Source of the DNA: Petrimonas sp.
GTDB lineage: Bacteria > Bacteroidota > Bacteroidia > Bacteroidales > Dysgonomonadaceae
NCBI GenBank assembly: GCA_012839475.1
Contig: DUNG01000031.1
Span: forward strand, 1 to 34,342
Length of the DNA: 34,342 nucleotides
Direction of reading: 5' to 3'
Shown: piece after piece, positions 1 through 7,790 of the stretch
How positions within the stretch are numbered: position 1 is the stretch's first letter
How the letters are laid out: every line of letters starts with the position of its first letter
The notes under the pieces: model-generated
The model's database searches: none
Seen by the model: only the letters and a program-made list of their open reading frames with translations
What the model was told of the DNA's origin: nothing
Position numbers and translations under genes: made by a program

Positions 1-160
1 AGACCACGCTAAGCTTGTTGGCCATCGCGTTTGCCAACGACTTGATGTTGGCAAGTTCCTCCTTTTGGTCATCCAACCTGCTGTAAATGTCGTCTAAGTC
101 AGTACAGCCGGCGAACATGATCGTCGCAAGCAACGTGATTATGGTAAAAATTCTTTTCAT
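1..160 (-). CDS. DUF4988-like lipoprotein, N-terminal part only (cut by window edge)
   Basis: An ATG at 160 opens a frame that runs off the left edge. The first 53 residues start MKRIFTIITLLATIMFAGC, a lipoprotein signal with lipobox FAGC (Cys19). They continue with DLDDIYSRLDDQKEELANI, a short predicted coiled coil. The stretch aligns almost residue for residue with the start of the next gene upstream (222-2069), including the NAMxNKxSVV segment, so the two are tandem paralogues from a local duplication. By analogy the missing part probably continues into a DUF4988-like region and a surface domain, but none of it is visible. Likely exported and lipid-anchored; function unknown. Confidence 0.85.
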   Translation of the reverse strand, partial: MKRIFTIITLLATIMFAGCTDLDDIYSRLDDQKEELANIKSLANAMANKLSVV

Positions 161-221
161 TTTATTTGTTTTTATCTAAATCCATTATATTTTGTAGCTT
201 GATAAACTTATAATTCATTCC

Positions 222-2069
222 TTAATCTCCCGACGCGAACAAGCGCACGGAACTGCCGTTGTAGCTAACGTTGAAGCCGTTCGAGCTCGCATCGTTGCTG
301 TAGAAGCTCATGCACCACACGCCGATGCTGCTGTTGTACGGCGATGACGACCAGAAGTAGCCGTACGTGCCGACACTGTAGAGCGTACTCCCGGCGGTAT
401 AGCCGCTGGCGGGGAAGTGGCGGATCACGTCGTTTTCGCCGTTGGCACTCCAAAACGCCGGTTTCGCGATTTCATCCACGGTCACGACCGTTTGTCCCTT
501 CAGGCTGCGCGAGGTTATTTTCATATGGGTGTCGTTCCCGTTCTCGATGAACTCGTACCTCCAGGCGGAGACCATATCGGTACCCTTGTAACGGAGCGCG
601 TAGGAGACGCCGCTTACACCGGTGCGGAAGTCGCTCGTCATCGCGATGCTCGTGCCTTGTACCGTCACGGTCTCGCCAATATCGTTATAGGAGTTCGTGT
701 TTGTGAATTGAACATGCTTCCAGTCCTCCGGCACGATAGAGCGCCACTCCTCGATGCTCGGCAGGTGGTACTGCTTGCCGCCTATGGTGATATCGCTGAA
801 CTTGGAAACAGCATCGCCGAAGGTGAAGTAGCCGCTCACGTTGCAGGCAGTCAGGCTGGTCACGAAACCATCGCCCGCGGTGTTCACGTTGTACTTGGCA
901 ACGAGGCTAAGCGGGTTGAGGACGTCTCCCGGGGGGGTATCGCCTGGCGGTGTGTAGGGGTTGCCAAAATCATCCAGCACCCTCCAGTTTTTACCCGTGG
1001 CCACCTGCGCCTGGTCGAGCGCGAGGGTGTTCCCCTCGTCGGGGGAACTCGGGGCAATTGCCATGAAAACACCCGCTTCTTTACCGGTGCGATCGGGCAG
1101 GCCGTTCACTAACACGTCCATGTTGCTACCGGATATATTATTGTCGGAGCACCACAGGAACCTCAACGCGGTATTGTTGCTTACATCAAGCTTGTTGAGT
1201 TGATTATAGTTACACGACAGCGACTCCAACGCGGTATTGTTGTCCACGTTAAGCGTGGTGAGTTGATTATAGTTACACGACAACACCTTTAACGCGGTAT
1301 TATTGTCCACGTTGAGCGAGGTGAGATCGTTATACTGACAGGATAACTCCACCAAGGCGGTATTGCTACTTACATCAAGTGCGGTGATCCGGTTAAATAA
1401 GCAGCGCAGCGACTCCAACGCAGTATTATTGCCCACCTCGAGCGCGGTGAGTTGATTACTGCCACAGTCTAACTCCGTTACCTTGCCATAAATGGTAACG
1501 GTTTGCGCGTCAAGGGGGTAATCCACTTCACTGCCAAACACGGTGACCGCCTCGCCATCATCCTCGTTGCCGTTATTATTTAGGTCTATCCACACGTCGG
1601 CTCGGTCAACTTCCGCTGCAGCAATCAATAACCTAAGCTTTCCTCCCGGAGCCTTGGCGGTGGTAAAAGTCATGGAGGGAAGCGGTACACTCTTGGAGAT
1701 GGTGTAGGTGACGCCCTTGTAAACGATGATAACTGTATCGTCGGTCTCGGTGATGGTGAGGTCAGCGCTGGCATCTTGCCCGTCCTCGCCTTGTTGGCCC
1801 TTGACACCGCGTTCACCCTGGTTACCCTTGGCGCCGTGCTTCAGGGTGATCTTGGTACCGTCGCTCATGGTTAGCTCGTAGCCGCTTCCGTCCGGCAGCT
1901 CCTTGTAGGATACCACGCTAACCTTGTTGGTCATGGCGTTTAGCAACGCCCTCACGGTAGCCAGCTCCTTCTCTTGCTCGTCTAACTGACGGTACACGTC
2001 ATCTAAATCGGTGCAGCCGGCGAAGATGATCACCGCCGCCAGCGCGAGGGTTGTAAAAATTCGTTTCAT
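222..2069 (-). CDS. surface lipoprotein: DUF4988-like N-terminus, Gly-X-Y segment, 5 leucine-rich repeats, FISUMP-like C-terminus
   Basis: A 615-residue mosaic. Residues 1-19 are a lipoprotein signal (lipobox FAGC, Cys19). Residues 20-78 form a coiled-coil/DUF4988-like region seen at the N-terminus of many Bacteroidetes surface proteins. Residues 79-99 carry a short collagen-like run (KGNQGERGVKGQQGEDGQD). Residues 158-173 contain a VWIDLNNNGNEDDGE motif. Residues 207-311 are five 21-residue repeats of pattern LxxLxVxxNTALxxLxCxxNx. After a Pro-rich hinge (about 372-382), residues 390-615 resemble the Fibrobacter-type paralogous (FISUMP) module, with HLPSIEEWR and YGYFWSSSPYNSS motifs. Probably a binding or adhesion protein; no catalytic motif is seen. 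The gene directly downstream is a paralogue with a 61-nt gap. The domain architecture is well supported; the ligand is unknown. Confidence 0.85.
   Translation of the reverse strand: MKRIFTTLALAAVIIFAGCTDLDDVYRQLDEQEKELATVRALLNAMTNKVSVVSYKELPDGSGYELTMSDGTKITLKHGAKGNQGERGVKGQQGEDGQDASADLTITETDDTVIIVYKGVTYTISKSVPLPSMTFTTAKAPGGKLRLLIAAAEVDRADVWIDLNNNGNEDDGEAVTVFGSEVDYPLDAQTVTIYGKVTELDCGSNQLTALEVGNNTALESLRCLFNRITALDVSSNTALVELSCQYNDLTSLNVDNNTALKVLSCNYNQLTTLNVDNNTALESLSCNYNQLNKLDVSNNTALRFLWCSDNNISGSNMDVLVNGLPDRTGKEAGVFMAIAPSSPDEGNTLALDQAQVATGKNWRVLDDFGNPYTPPGDTPPGDVLNPLSLVAKYNVNTAGDGFVTSLTACNVSGYFTFGDAVSKFSDITIGGKQYHLPSIEEWRSIVPEDWKHVQFTNTNSYNDIGETVTVQGTSIAMTSDFRTGVSGVSYALRYKGTDMVSAWRYEFIENGNDTHMKITSRSLKGQTVVTVDEIAKPAFWSANGENDVIRHFPASGYTAGSTLYSVGTYGYFWSSSPYNSSIGVWCMSFYSNDASSNGFNVSYNGSSVRLFASGD
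1137..1451 (-). repeat. five 63-bp tandem repeats encoding leucine-rich repeats
   Basis: In-frame 63-bp units encode residues 207-311 of the surface lipoprotein. The core NNTAL and LSCNYNQL segments are nearly identical at DNA level in units 3 and 4, whereas units 1 and 5 have diverged. Such units can gain or lose copies by recombination, changing the length of the repeat domain without a frameshift. Confidence 0.85.
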
Positions 2070-2112
2070 ATCTTCCTTTGCTTTTAAGTTTTTCTTCCTA
2101 TATTTTATACTT

Positions 2113-3600
2113 TCAGTTCAGTTGCACATTGTTAACAAACACCCTTTTCTCCTCCTGGTAAGAGGGAATCTTTTGTAGCTCGCGCAGGTAGCCGATGATG
2201 CTCTCGGCCGAGGGGCGGAAAAGCGATGTGCCCGGATCTTGATGCTCGTACCGGTACACCGATGCCATGTAACTGTTCATGGCCACGGTGTATACCCTGT
2301 CCATATCGAGCTTGTCGCCCGCGGTGGTGAGCAGCAACACATCCTTTAGGGTACCATCGTCCGCCAGAAGGTAGCGGGTATGCATTCCCGATGGGTAGAT
2401 GGGCTGATGCTCGTCCAACTCGAAAGCGCTAAGCATCAACGCGCGTATTTCGTTACCCGTGAGCTTGAACAGCACCACGTCGTTACCGAACGGGTCCATC
2501 GAGTAGACATCAAGCACGCTCACATCGCCCTTGGGCAGGTGGTCGATACGTACACCGCCCGGGTTCGTCAGCGCGATATCGGCCCCCGTCGCCCCCCTAA
2601 CGCCATCCACCATCAGGTAACCCACCTGCTCGTAAGAAGTAAAGGCTTCTGTGGCTTCGGCGATCTTCTCCCTCAACATCGGGTTGTTATTATACTCATC
2701 GACCATGGCGCGGATATCGGCCCTCTCGCTGCCCACCTTGCCCACCGGGAGCAGTTGCATGGAGCGAGCGACTTGCCCGTCGGGGCGGACGGTTAGGCGG
2801 ATGAGCGTGGCGTACTTCAGCTTGTTCTCGGCTTGGGTGATCATGATGCCGTTATGTATTTGCTCTTTCTCTACCTTAGTGTGCGAGTGGCCGCCGATAA
2901 TAAGGTGTACCGTGCCCGGGGGCATCGCTTTCGCCACCTCCACGTCGCCCTCGAAACCAAAATGGTTGAGCATGACGAACAGGTCGCCACTATCGCACAG
3001 GTGGACAAGCGTTTTGGCCGTTTCCAGCGGCGGGTGGAACGAAAATCCTTTCACGTTGTCGGGGTGCGTGTCGGGAATGCCACCGTTATTGAGGTGCAGT
3101 ACCGAGGTGAACACCACCCTAATACCGTTGGGCAAGGTGATAACCTTGTACGGCCTGATATCAAGCTGCATCCCCTCGGGTGGTGTCAAGTTGGCGCACA
3201 AGAAATCGAAACGAGCATCTCGGGTGTGTTTCTCAAGGTTATTAACCCCCACGTCGAACTCGTGATTGCCCACCGCCGAGAGGTCGAACCCCACGGTGTT
3301 CATCAACTCGATCATGGGCCATCCCTTCTCCTGAAACTGATCGTTAATGGGGTTTCCCGTCTGGTTGTCGCCCGCCGTTACCAACAGCATATCGGGGTAG
3401 AGCGCGCGCAGGCTATCCACCATGAACGCAAAGCGCGGGAAATTGTCTATGGCAGCGTGCATATCGTTTACCGCCAGCAGGATGACTTCCCTGTCGGCCA
3501 CCGCCTTTTCTGAAACCGTTTTAACCGAACCGCTTTTGCTAGACCCGCATCCTGCAAGGGCCAGCAGCGCGAGCAAGCTTAATAGTATTGTCTTTTTCAT
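2113..3600 (-). CDS. lipoprotein 5'-nucleotidase / UDP-sugar hydrolase family metallophosphoesterase
   Basis: 495 residues with a lipoprotein signal (lipobox LAGC, Cys18). The N-terminal calcineurin-like metallophosphoesterase domain carries the family motifs in order: NDMHAA (45-50, usual form NDxHG), GDN (77-79), GNHEFDVG (111-118), LNHFG, and GGHSH for metal binding. The C-terminal substrate domain has NPGGVRIDHLPKGDVS, then DPFGNDVVLFKLTG, matching the UshA/CD73 nucleotide-binding module. Length is normal for the family. Expected role: dephosphorylation of extracytoplasmic nucleotides, or cleavage of UDP-sugars, at the cell envelope. A GGAGGT Shine-Dalgarno sequence precedes the ATG by five bases, fairly strong for this phylum. 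With the nucleoside hydrolase at 4773-5843 it could form an extracytoplasmic nucleotide-to-base pathway. The precise substrate cannot be read from sequence. Confidence 0.9.
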   Translation of the reverse strand: MKKTILLSLLALLALAGCGSSKSGSVKTVSEKAVADREVILLAVNDMHAAIDNFPRFAFMVDSLRALYPDMLLVTAGDNQTGNPINDQFQEKGWPMIELMNTVGFDLSAVGNHEFDVGVNNLEKHTRDARFDFLCANLTPPEGMQLDIRPYKVITLPNGIRVVFTSVLHLNNGGIPDTHPDNVKGFSFHPPLETAKTLVHLCDSGDLFVMLNHFGFEGDVEVAKAMPPGTVHLIIGGHSHTKVEKEQIHNGIMITQAENKLKYATLIRLTVRPDGQVARSMQLLPVGKVGSERADIRAMVDEYNNNPMLREKIAEATEAFTSYEQVGYLMVDGVRGATGADIALTNPGGVRIDHLPKGDVSVLDVYSMDPFGNDVVLFKLTGNEIRALMLSAFELDEHQPIYPSGMHTRYLLADDGTLKDVLLLTTAGDKLDMDRVYTVAMNSYMASVYRYEHQDPGTSLFRPSAESIIGYLRELQKIPSYQEEKRVFVNNVQLN

Positions 3601-3676
3601 GTTATACCTCCATGTATTAAAATTTCAAGTGCTTTTCACCTCTTCTTTCTACTTTTAGGCGAAAGCATGGCCACGT

Positions 3677-3883
3677 TTAGTCGGGAAAACTTACATTAAC
3701 CGTCAGCCGACTCCCCTCCGTTAGAGCCCCATCGTGCGCCACGCGGTTGCCGTAGGCGTCTTCCGCTTCGGGCAGGGGCGAAGGTACCCGTTGCCCGTGA
3801 AACGAGTAGTAGGCGCGGATGGCGTCACCTACCGTCGCGCCTTGAAAAATCTCTATCTCGGTTTTATTTACTGTTACTTTCAT
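3677..3883 (-). CDS. small ThiS/ubiquitin-like (beta-grasp) protein
   Basis: 68 residues from the ATG at 3883. An in-frame TTG at 3904 would add seven residues and overlap the upstream stop, but MKVTVNK is the natural strand-one start. The pattern is MKVTVN-KTEIEIFQGATVGDAIRAYY, then DAYGNRVAHDGALTEGSRLTVNV. This beta-hairpin, helix, short strand and final strand match the ThiS/MoaD beta-grasp outline. There is no C-terminal GG (it ends SFPD), so activation as a sulfur carrier is not expected. It follows the DUF6935-like lipoprotein by 17 nt and is probably co-transcribed with it. Assignment rests on pattern only; function unknown. It may be a cytoplasmic partner or a noncatalytic adaptor. 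Confidence 0.6.
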   Translation of the reverse strand: MKVTVNKTEIEIFQGATVGDAIRAYYSFHGQRVPSPLPEAEDAYGNRVAHDGALTEGSRLTVNVSFPD

Positions 3884-3900
3884 AACCTGTATTTTAGTAA

Positions 3901-4680
3901 TCAAGGCCTCTTGTAGGAGGCGGTGTTAATTAAATTATCAAAATCTATCAACACGTACTGCTCCTCACCCTTGACCTTGACGGCCGTGATGTTCCTGTGG
4001 CGGCTCTGGGTGCTGGTGGTGTTATTGAAAGCATCGATGGTCATGGGAATGGAGTAGCCATGGAAGGTGCCGCTGGCCGACTGGTCGATGTTGTCTTGCC
4101 CTGGGTTGTGCCCGAAGATCATCTTGTAGGGCGGGTTGGGCTTTTTCCAGCCGGGGGCAACCTGGAACCCCTCGATGTAACAATACGGGATCCACGGCGA
4201 GTAGATATTGGCACCCGAATCTTTCTTGTAGAACCGGTCGTAAACAATCTGCCGGACCGATGCCAGCCGCTTGGGATTCTTGGCGTCGCGCTGACTGGGG
4301 GTTACCGATAGGGCCAAGCACTCTTCGCCCACCGTGGGGTTCTCCATGAACATGTGGAGCGCCACCACGAAACAGGCGGCCGCGCCGTGAGGCTCCTTGG
4401 CGATTTGCCCGCGCAGCTCCTTGAATTTCTCAACCGAGCGGGGCGTGCGGCTTACCGTTACCGTGCCACCATCGGTCGATTTTTGAGTGGGCACGGTGTA
4501 GGTTCCCGTTACCTTACCGGTGATGGGGTCGTTGTCTACCACGTTGCCGTTAGAGGGCTGTTCGTTTCCATTTTCCATGGGGTCTTGACCGTTGTCAGTA
4601 CTCTTCTCACAAGATGAGCAGGCAAACAGCAATGTTGTTGCCAGTGCGATAATTAGTAAAATACTCTTTTTCATATTCAT
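3901..4680 (-). CDS. DUF6935-like lipoprotein
   Basis: 259 residues. The start MNMKKSILLIIALATTLLFAC gives a lipoprotein signal with lipobox LFAC (Cys21), followed by a low-complexity linker rich in Asn, Gly and Pro. Residues of about 85-259 form a domain shared with the gene at 8963-9634. Common landmarks are a K/E-rich helix, then GAAACFVVALHMFMENP...GEECL, then a repeated segment RLASVRQIVYDRFYKKDSG, an aromatic W-I-P-Y/W-I-A-R-S-Y-xEG motif, and a C-terminal VKVKGEEQYVLIDF strand. I recall this family as DUF6935, restricted to Bacteroidetes; the accession is from memory. No enzyme motif is evident. Located at the outer membrane or periplasm by its signal. Confidence 0.7.
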   Translation of the reverse strand: MNMKKSILLIIALATTLLFACSSCEKSTDNGQDPMENGNEQPSNGNVVDNDPITGKVTGTYTVPTQKSTDGGTVTVSRTPRSVEKFKELRGQIAKEPHGAAACFVVALHMFMENPTVGEECLALSVTPSQRDAKNPKRLASVRQIVYDRFYKKDSGANIYSPWIPYCYIEGFQVAPGWKKPNPPYKMIFGHNPGQDNIDQSASGTFHGYSIPMTIDAFNNTTSTQSRHRNITAVKVKGEEQYVLIDFDNLINTASYKRP

Positions 4681-4772
4681 GCTTTTTTTAATCGTCGAAC
4701 CTATTCTGATTTTATCTTGCCTAATTGACGTTTTTAACTTTAAAACTTAATAACCTGATTGCTTTATGCTTA

Positions 4773-5843
4773 TTAAAACTTACTGCAGTAATCTTCTACC
4801 ATTTTCCACACGCGGTCGCTGTCGACAGTAAGGATGATACGGGCCAGCTGACTTCCCACCGGTTGGTTCCCGTCGAACACCAGGGATTGACCGTAAGAGA
4901 ACCCAAATTGCGAGTTCACGTCCACGTAGCGGGTAACCTCTCCGGTAATGAGCGTGGGATCAATCATGATGGCACCGGCTATCACGTCCCAGATGTAATG
5001 CACGTAGTTGGGATCCTCGATATAGAGCGTCTTCAGGAAGTTACGGTTGAGCATGTTCTTCAGCTCCGGGTTGTTGGTAATGGAGATGATCTCCTCGTAC
5101 TTGTCTTTGCGGAACGGCATGGTCTCGCACACGTCGAGCCCCACGATAACCTGCTCCTTGAAAGGCGTACGCACGCATATCTTGGCGGCATCCGGGTCCA
5201 TCCACCAGTTGAACTCGGCCGTGGGCGTGGTATTGCCCGGTTTAAAGAAAGAGCCTCCCATGTAGATCACCCGCTTGATAAGCGGAACGATCTCGGGTGC
5301 TATACGCACGGCGGTGGCCAGGTTCACGCAGGTTCCGATGGCGATGATGGTTATCTCGTTGGGGTTCTGCATTACCTGCTCGATGATGAAGTTCACCGCC
5401 TTCATATCCAGCGGCTTCACCGTGGGTTCGCTGCCGTACTTCTGCAGGTAGACCGATTCCCACGTCTTGGGCTCGGGGTAGCCGGCCGCCCCCACGTACG
5501 CGTCACCAATACCGAACAGGACGCGCTCGTTTTTAATGGTTTCGAACCGGTCGGGATACAACGGCTGACGAATACCGGGGACCACCGGTATATCGGATCT
5601 GCCAATCACTTCCAGTTGCCGTATACCGTAGGCTATCCCCTCGTTTACCCACGTGTTACCTACCACCACGGTTACCCCCAACAGGTCTATGTTGGGCGCC
5701 TTGGCCAGCATCATCATGGTGATGCCATCGTCAAATACCTCTACCATATCGGTATCGAGGATTACTTTCTCTTTCTGTTGCGCCTGTACAGCCGTGCAGA
5801 GAAGCAGCATAGCGCATATCACGCCGATAAATACCTTTTTCAT
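4773..5843 (-). CDS. secreted nucleoside hydrolase (IUNH family)
   Basis: 356 residues. Residues 1-21 are a cleavable signal (…TAVQA/QQ), so the enzyme acts outside the cytoplasm. The N-terminal catalytic motif is VILDTDMVEVFDDGITM: Asp30, Asp32, Asp38 and Asp39 correspond to the Ca-binding DxD…DD of inosine/uridine hydrolases, but two extra residues lie between the halves compared with the usual DTDPGIDD. GVTVVVGNTWVNEG and a late YIWDVIAGA segment (Asp286) match the remaining family landmarks. Expected reaction: hydrolysis of ribonucleosides to base plus ribose. Upstream lies a 103-nt leader containing a 76-nt palindrome and nested short ORFs (see that entry). Family assignment is strong; base specificity is not readable. 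Confidence 0.88.
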   Translation of the reverse strand: MKKVFIGVICAMLLLCTAVQAQQKEKVILDTDMVEVFDDGITMMMLAKAPNIDLLGVTVVVGNTWVNEGIAYGIRQLEVIGRSDIPVVPGIRQPLYPDRFETIKNERVLFGIGDAYVGAAGYPEPKTWESVYLQKYGSEPTVKPLDMKAVNFIIEQVMQNPNEITIIAIGTCVNLATAVRIAPEIVPLIKRVIYMGGSFFKPGNTTPTAEFNWWMDPDAAKICVRTPFKEQVIVGLDVCETMPFRKDKYEEIISITNNPELKNMLNRNFLKTLYIEDPNYVHYIWDVIAGAIMIDPTLITGEVTRYVDVNSQFGFSYGQSLVFDGNQPVGSQLARIILTVDSDRVWKMVEDYCSKF

Positions 5844-5946
5844 ACGATTATTTTATTTTTTTGTTTCGGTGTATGGAACCTTTGATGTTTAAAATAATCA
5901 TTCCCAAGGGTGTTTAATGATTATTTTAATCATGTCGGTTTCATAC
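5844..5946 (-). promoter_or_regulatory. leader cassette copy 1 with nested short ORFs and a 76-nt palindrome
   Basis: On the minus strand the leader begins GTATGAAACCGACATGA: ATG AAA CCG ACA TGA (MKPT, stop) whose stop overlaps a second ATG opening an 11-codon frame (MIKIIIKHPWE), again ending in ATGA overlap with a third frame of 17 codons. The DNA from 5871 to 5946 is a large inverted repeat. The outer arms GTATGGAACC (5871-5880) and GGTTTCATAC (5937-5946) pair with one wobble. The inner arms 5885-5902 and 5916-5933 match at 17 of 18 positions around the loop CCCAAGGGTGTTT. The last bases before the gene read AAAATAATCGT-ATG. The same organisation recurs upstream of three other genes in the window. 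Confidence 0.7.
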
Positions 5947-6045
5947 TTTTAAAATTTTATGAGGTTTAATTATTCCGTTTCTATCTTCTTCTGATGATTT
6001 TAATTATCTTGATAATATTGAATTTTCGCGTGTTTTAGTTACTGT

Positions 6046-7128
6046 TTAAAACTTCGTTGAGGCACCACCGCCTCCGCTGCGACCGCCTCCCCACGAACCG
6101 CCTCGAGAGCTACTACTGCTACTACTGCCACTGCTAAAGCTGCTACCACCACCCGATGAGGTCTGTGGCGCCACGTACTTGTAGGGCACCAATACCTTAT
6201 AGCCATGGTTGCACGCTTTGCATATAAAGTGATACCGCTTCAGCCCATCCTGGCCGGGAATGGCTTTCTGCTCCACTTGGGGCTTATACTTCAGTACTAC
6301 CTTGCCTTTGGCACCACACTTTTCACAATTGAGACGCGGCATATCCTCCTTTTTGGCTATCGCTTTGTATAGCATGTAGAGAAAGTAGGAAGGGAAAAAG
6401 AGGGTGGCCATAAGGCAACCGATACCCGAAAGCGACTGGTACTTCGCGGCATTCACGAAAGGATCATCGCTCGCCACTATCCGTTTCTTGCGTATCCACT
6501 CCACGAGAAAGATGATAATTAACCCACCTACCAGCCAGATCAAGGCCAGTTTCTCGTTATTGCTCAAGAGAGGTTTCTTTACCTGAAATTCGGAGGTGCC
6601 GTTGAATATCTTCTCCACCTCCTCCACCCCAACGATGAGTCCCTCCCCGTACGCTCCCTCTTTGAGAAAGGGAACCATCTTTTGGACCTGGATAAGCTTA
6701 CAAAAGCCATCGGTCAGCACCTTCTCCGTGCCGTAGCCGGTTTCAAAAACTATTTCACGCTCGCCATCGGCCGTGAGGAGCAGGATAAGCAGCCCGTTAT
6801 GGCTCTCCCTGTCGCCAATGCCCCAACTGTTGAACAGCTCGGTGGCGAACTCCTTCGCCGAGCCGTACTGCCTATCGATCGCTGGGAGCACCACGATCGC
6901 GGTTTCCACGATAAGCGAATCGCGCAGCCGCGCCAGCCTTTCATCCAACCACATGACATCGGCCATATCCAAGGCGTTTTCCGGGTCACTCACGTAACGG
7001 GTATAGTCCTGCAGCTGCACGTTGGGAACATCCTCCACCCGGTACCGGTTTTGAGCCTGCAAACCCGCGACGATAAATAGAAGCGAGAACACGCCAATAC
7101 ATTTAAGCGTTGATGTTTTCATTATCAT
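6046..7128 (-). CDS. TPM-domain (YgcG/Psb32-type) membrane protein
   Basis: 360 residues. A signal peptide ends near AGLQAQ (20-25). The TPM_phosphatase-type domain (about 45-175) shows YVSDPENALDMADVMWLDERLARLRD, then ETAIVVLPAI, the hallmark FNSWGIGDRESHNGLLILLL, and the GYGTE / YGEGLIVGVEEV elements. Two predicted transmembrane helices follow (about 193-212 and 232-256). Then comes a zinc-ribbon-like CEKC (268-271) … CKAC (303-306), and a Ser/Gly-rich tail ending GGGGASTKF, typical of this family. It sits 12 nt after lemA; TPM and LemA proteins are frequent neighbours. The TPM domain is thus predicted outside the membrane. Role in envelope stress or protein turnover is suspected for the family but not established. 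Confidence 0.85.
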   Translation of the reverse strand: MIMKTSTLKCIGVFSLLFIVAGLQAQNRYRVEDVPNVQLQDYTRYVSDPENALDMADVMWLDERLARLRDSLIVETAIVVLPAIDRQYGSAKEFATELFNSWGIGDRESHNGLLILLLTADGEREIVFETGYGTEKVLTDGFCKLIQVQKMVPFLKEGAYGEGLIVGVEEVEKIFNGTSEFQVKKPLLSNNEKLALIWLVGGLIIIFLVEWIRKKRIVASDDPFVNAAKYQSLSGIGCLMATLFFPSYFLYMLYKAIAKKEDMPRLNCEKCGAKGKVVLKYKPQVEQKAIPGQDGLKRYHFICKACNHGYKVLVPYKYVAPQTSSGGGSSFSSGSSSSSSSRGGSWGGGRSGGGGASTKF

Positions 7129-7140
7129 TGTTTAGGTATT

Positions 7141-7731
7141 TTAAAATTGCACCTCAGGCACCGTTCCCGTGCCGCTCCCGGCTTCGAAGTAAGGTTGTCG
7201 TTTAAAACCAAGCAGCCTGGCTACAAGGTTCCTCGGGAACCGGCGCCGACAGACGTTGTACCTGTTTACCCTCTCGTTGAACTCTTTCCGCTCGAAAGCG
7301 ATGCGGTTTTCCGTGCCTTCGAGTTGCCCCTGCAGCATGATGAAGTTCTCATTGGCCTTCAGGTCGGGATACTGCTCAATCACCATCATCAGCCGCGATA
7401 GCGTGGCCGATAGCTCTTCCTGCGCCTTGCCAAACGCTTCCAGCGATTCGGCATCCAGGTTTTCAGCGTCCACCATCATCCGCGTGGCCTCGGCCCGTGC
7501 CTCTACAACCCGCGACAGGGTCTCCCGCTCATGCTCGGCATACCCTTTCACGGTCTCCACCAGGTTCATCACCAGGTCGGCCCGGCGCTGGTACTGGTTC
7601 TCTACCTGCGACCATGCCTCTTTCACCGCCTCTTCCCGCTTCACCAACCGGTTGTAGGTGCCCCAAACAAATGCACCCAAAAGCAACAGGATAAGAAACA
7701 GGAAAAAAAGCGATACCATTCGATTACTCAT
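7141..7731 (-). CDS. lemA: LemA family protein
   Basis: 196 residues. One N-terminal transmembrane helix (about 6-24, FLFLILLLLGAFVWG) leads into the LemA core NRLVKREEAVKEAWSQVENQYQRRADLVMNLVETVKGYAEHE, the family's signature, then helical segments and FERKEFNERVNRYNVCRRRFPRNLVARLLGF near the end. This is the normal length and order for LemA. A GGAGGA Shine-Dalgarno sequence precedes the ATG by five bases. It is flanked by the zinc-knuckle membrane protein upstream and the TPM protein downstream, probably one transcription unit. Topology predicted N-in with the helical bundle outside, or the reverse; unresolved. Molecular function of LemA remains unclear. Confidence 0.92.
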   Translation of the reverse strand: MSNRMVSLFFLFLILLLLGAFVWGTYNRLVKREEAVKEAWSQVENQYQRRADLVMNLVETVKGYAEHERETLSRVVEARAEATRMMVDAENLDAESLEAFGKAQEELSATLSRLMMVIEQYPDLKANENFIMLQGQLEGTENRIAFERKEFNERVNRYNVCRRRFPRNLVARLLGFKRQPYFEAGSGTGTVPEVQF

Positions 7732-7790
7732 ACGTATCCTCCATATTTTTTCTTACTTACTACCTTTTCATTCGTCACGAAAAGAGCCCT

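Noticed and set aside
4725-5885. Long plus-strand ORF (386 codons) opposite the nucleoside hydrolase
   Set aside because: His/Val/Leu-rich antisense shadow of a clear gene; no family motif, no signal peptide and no start context.
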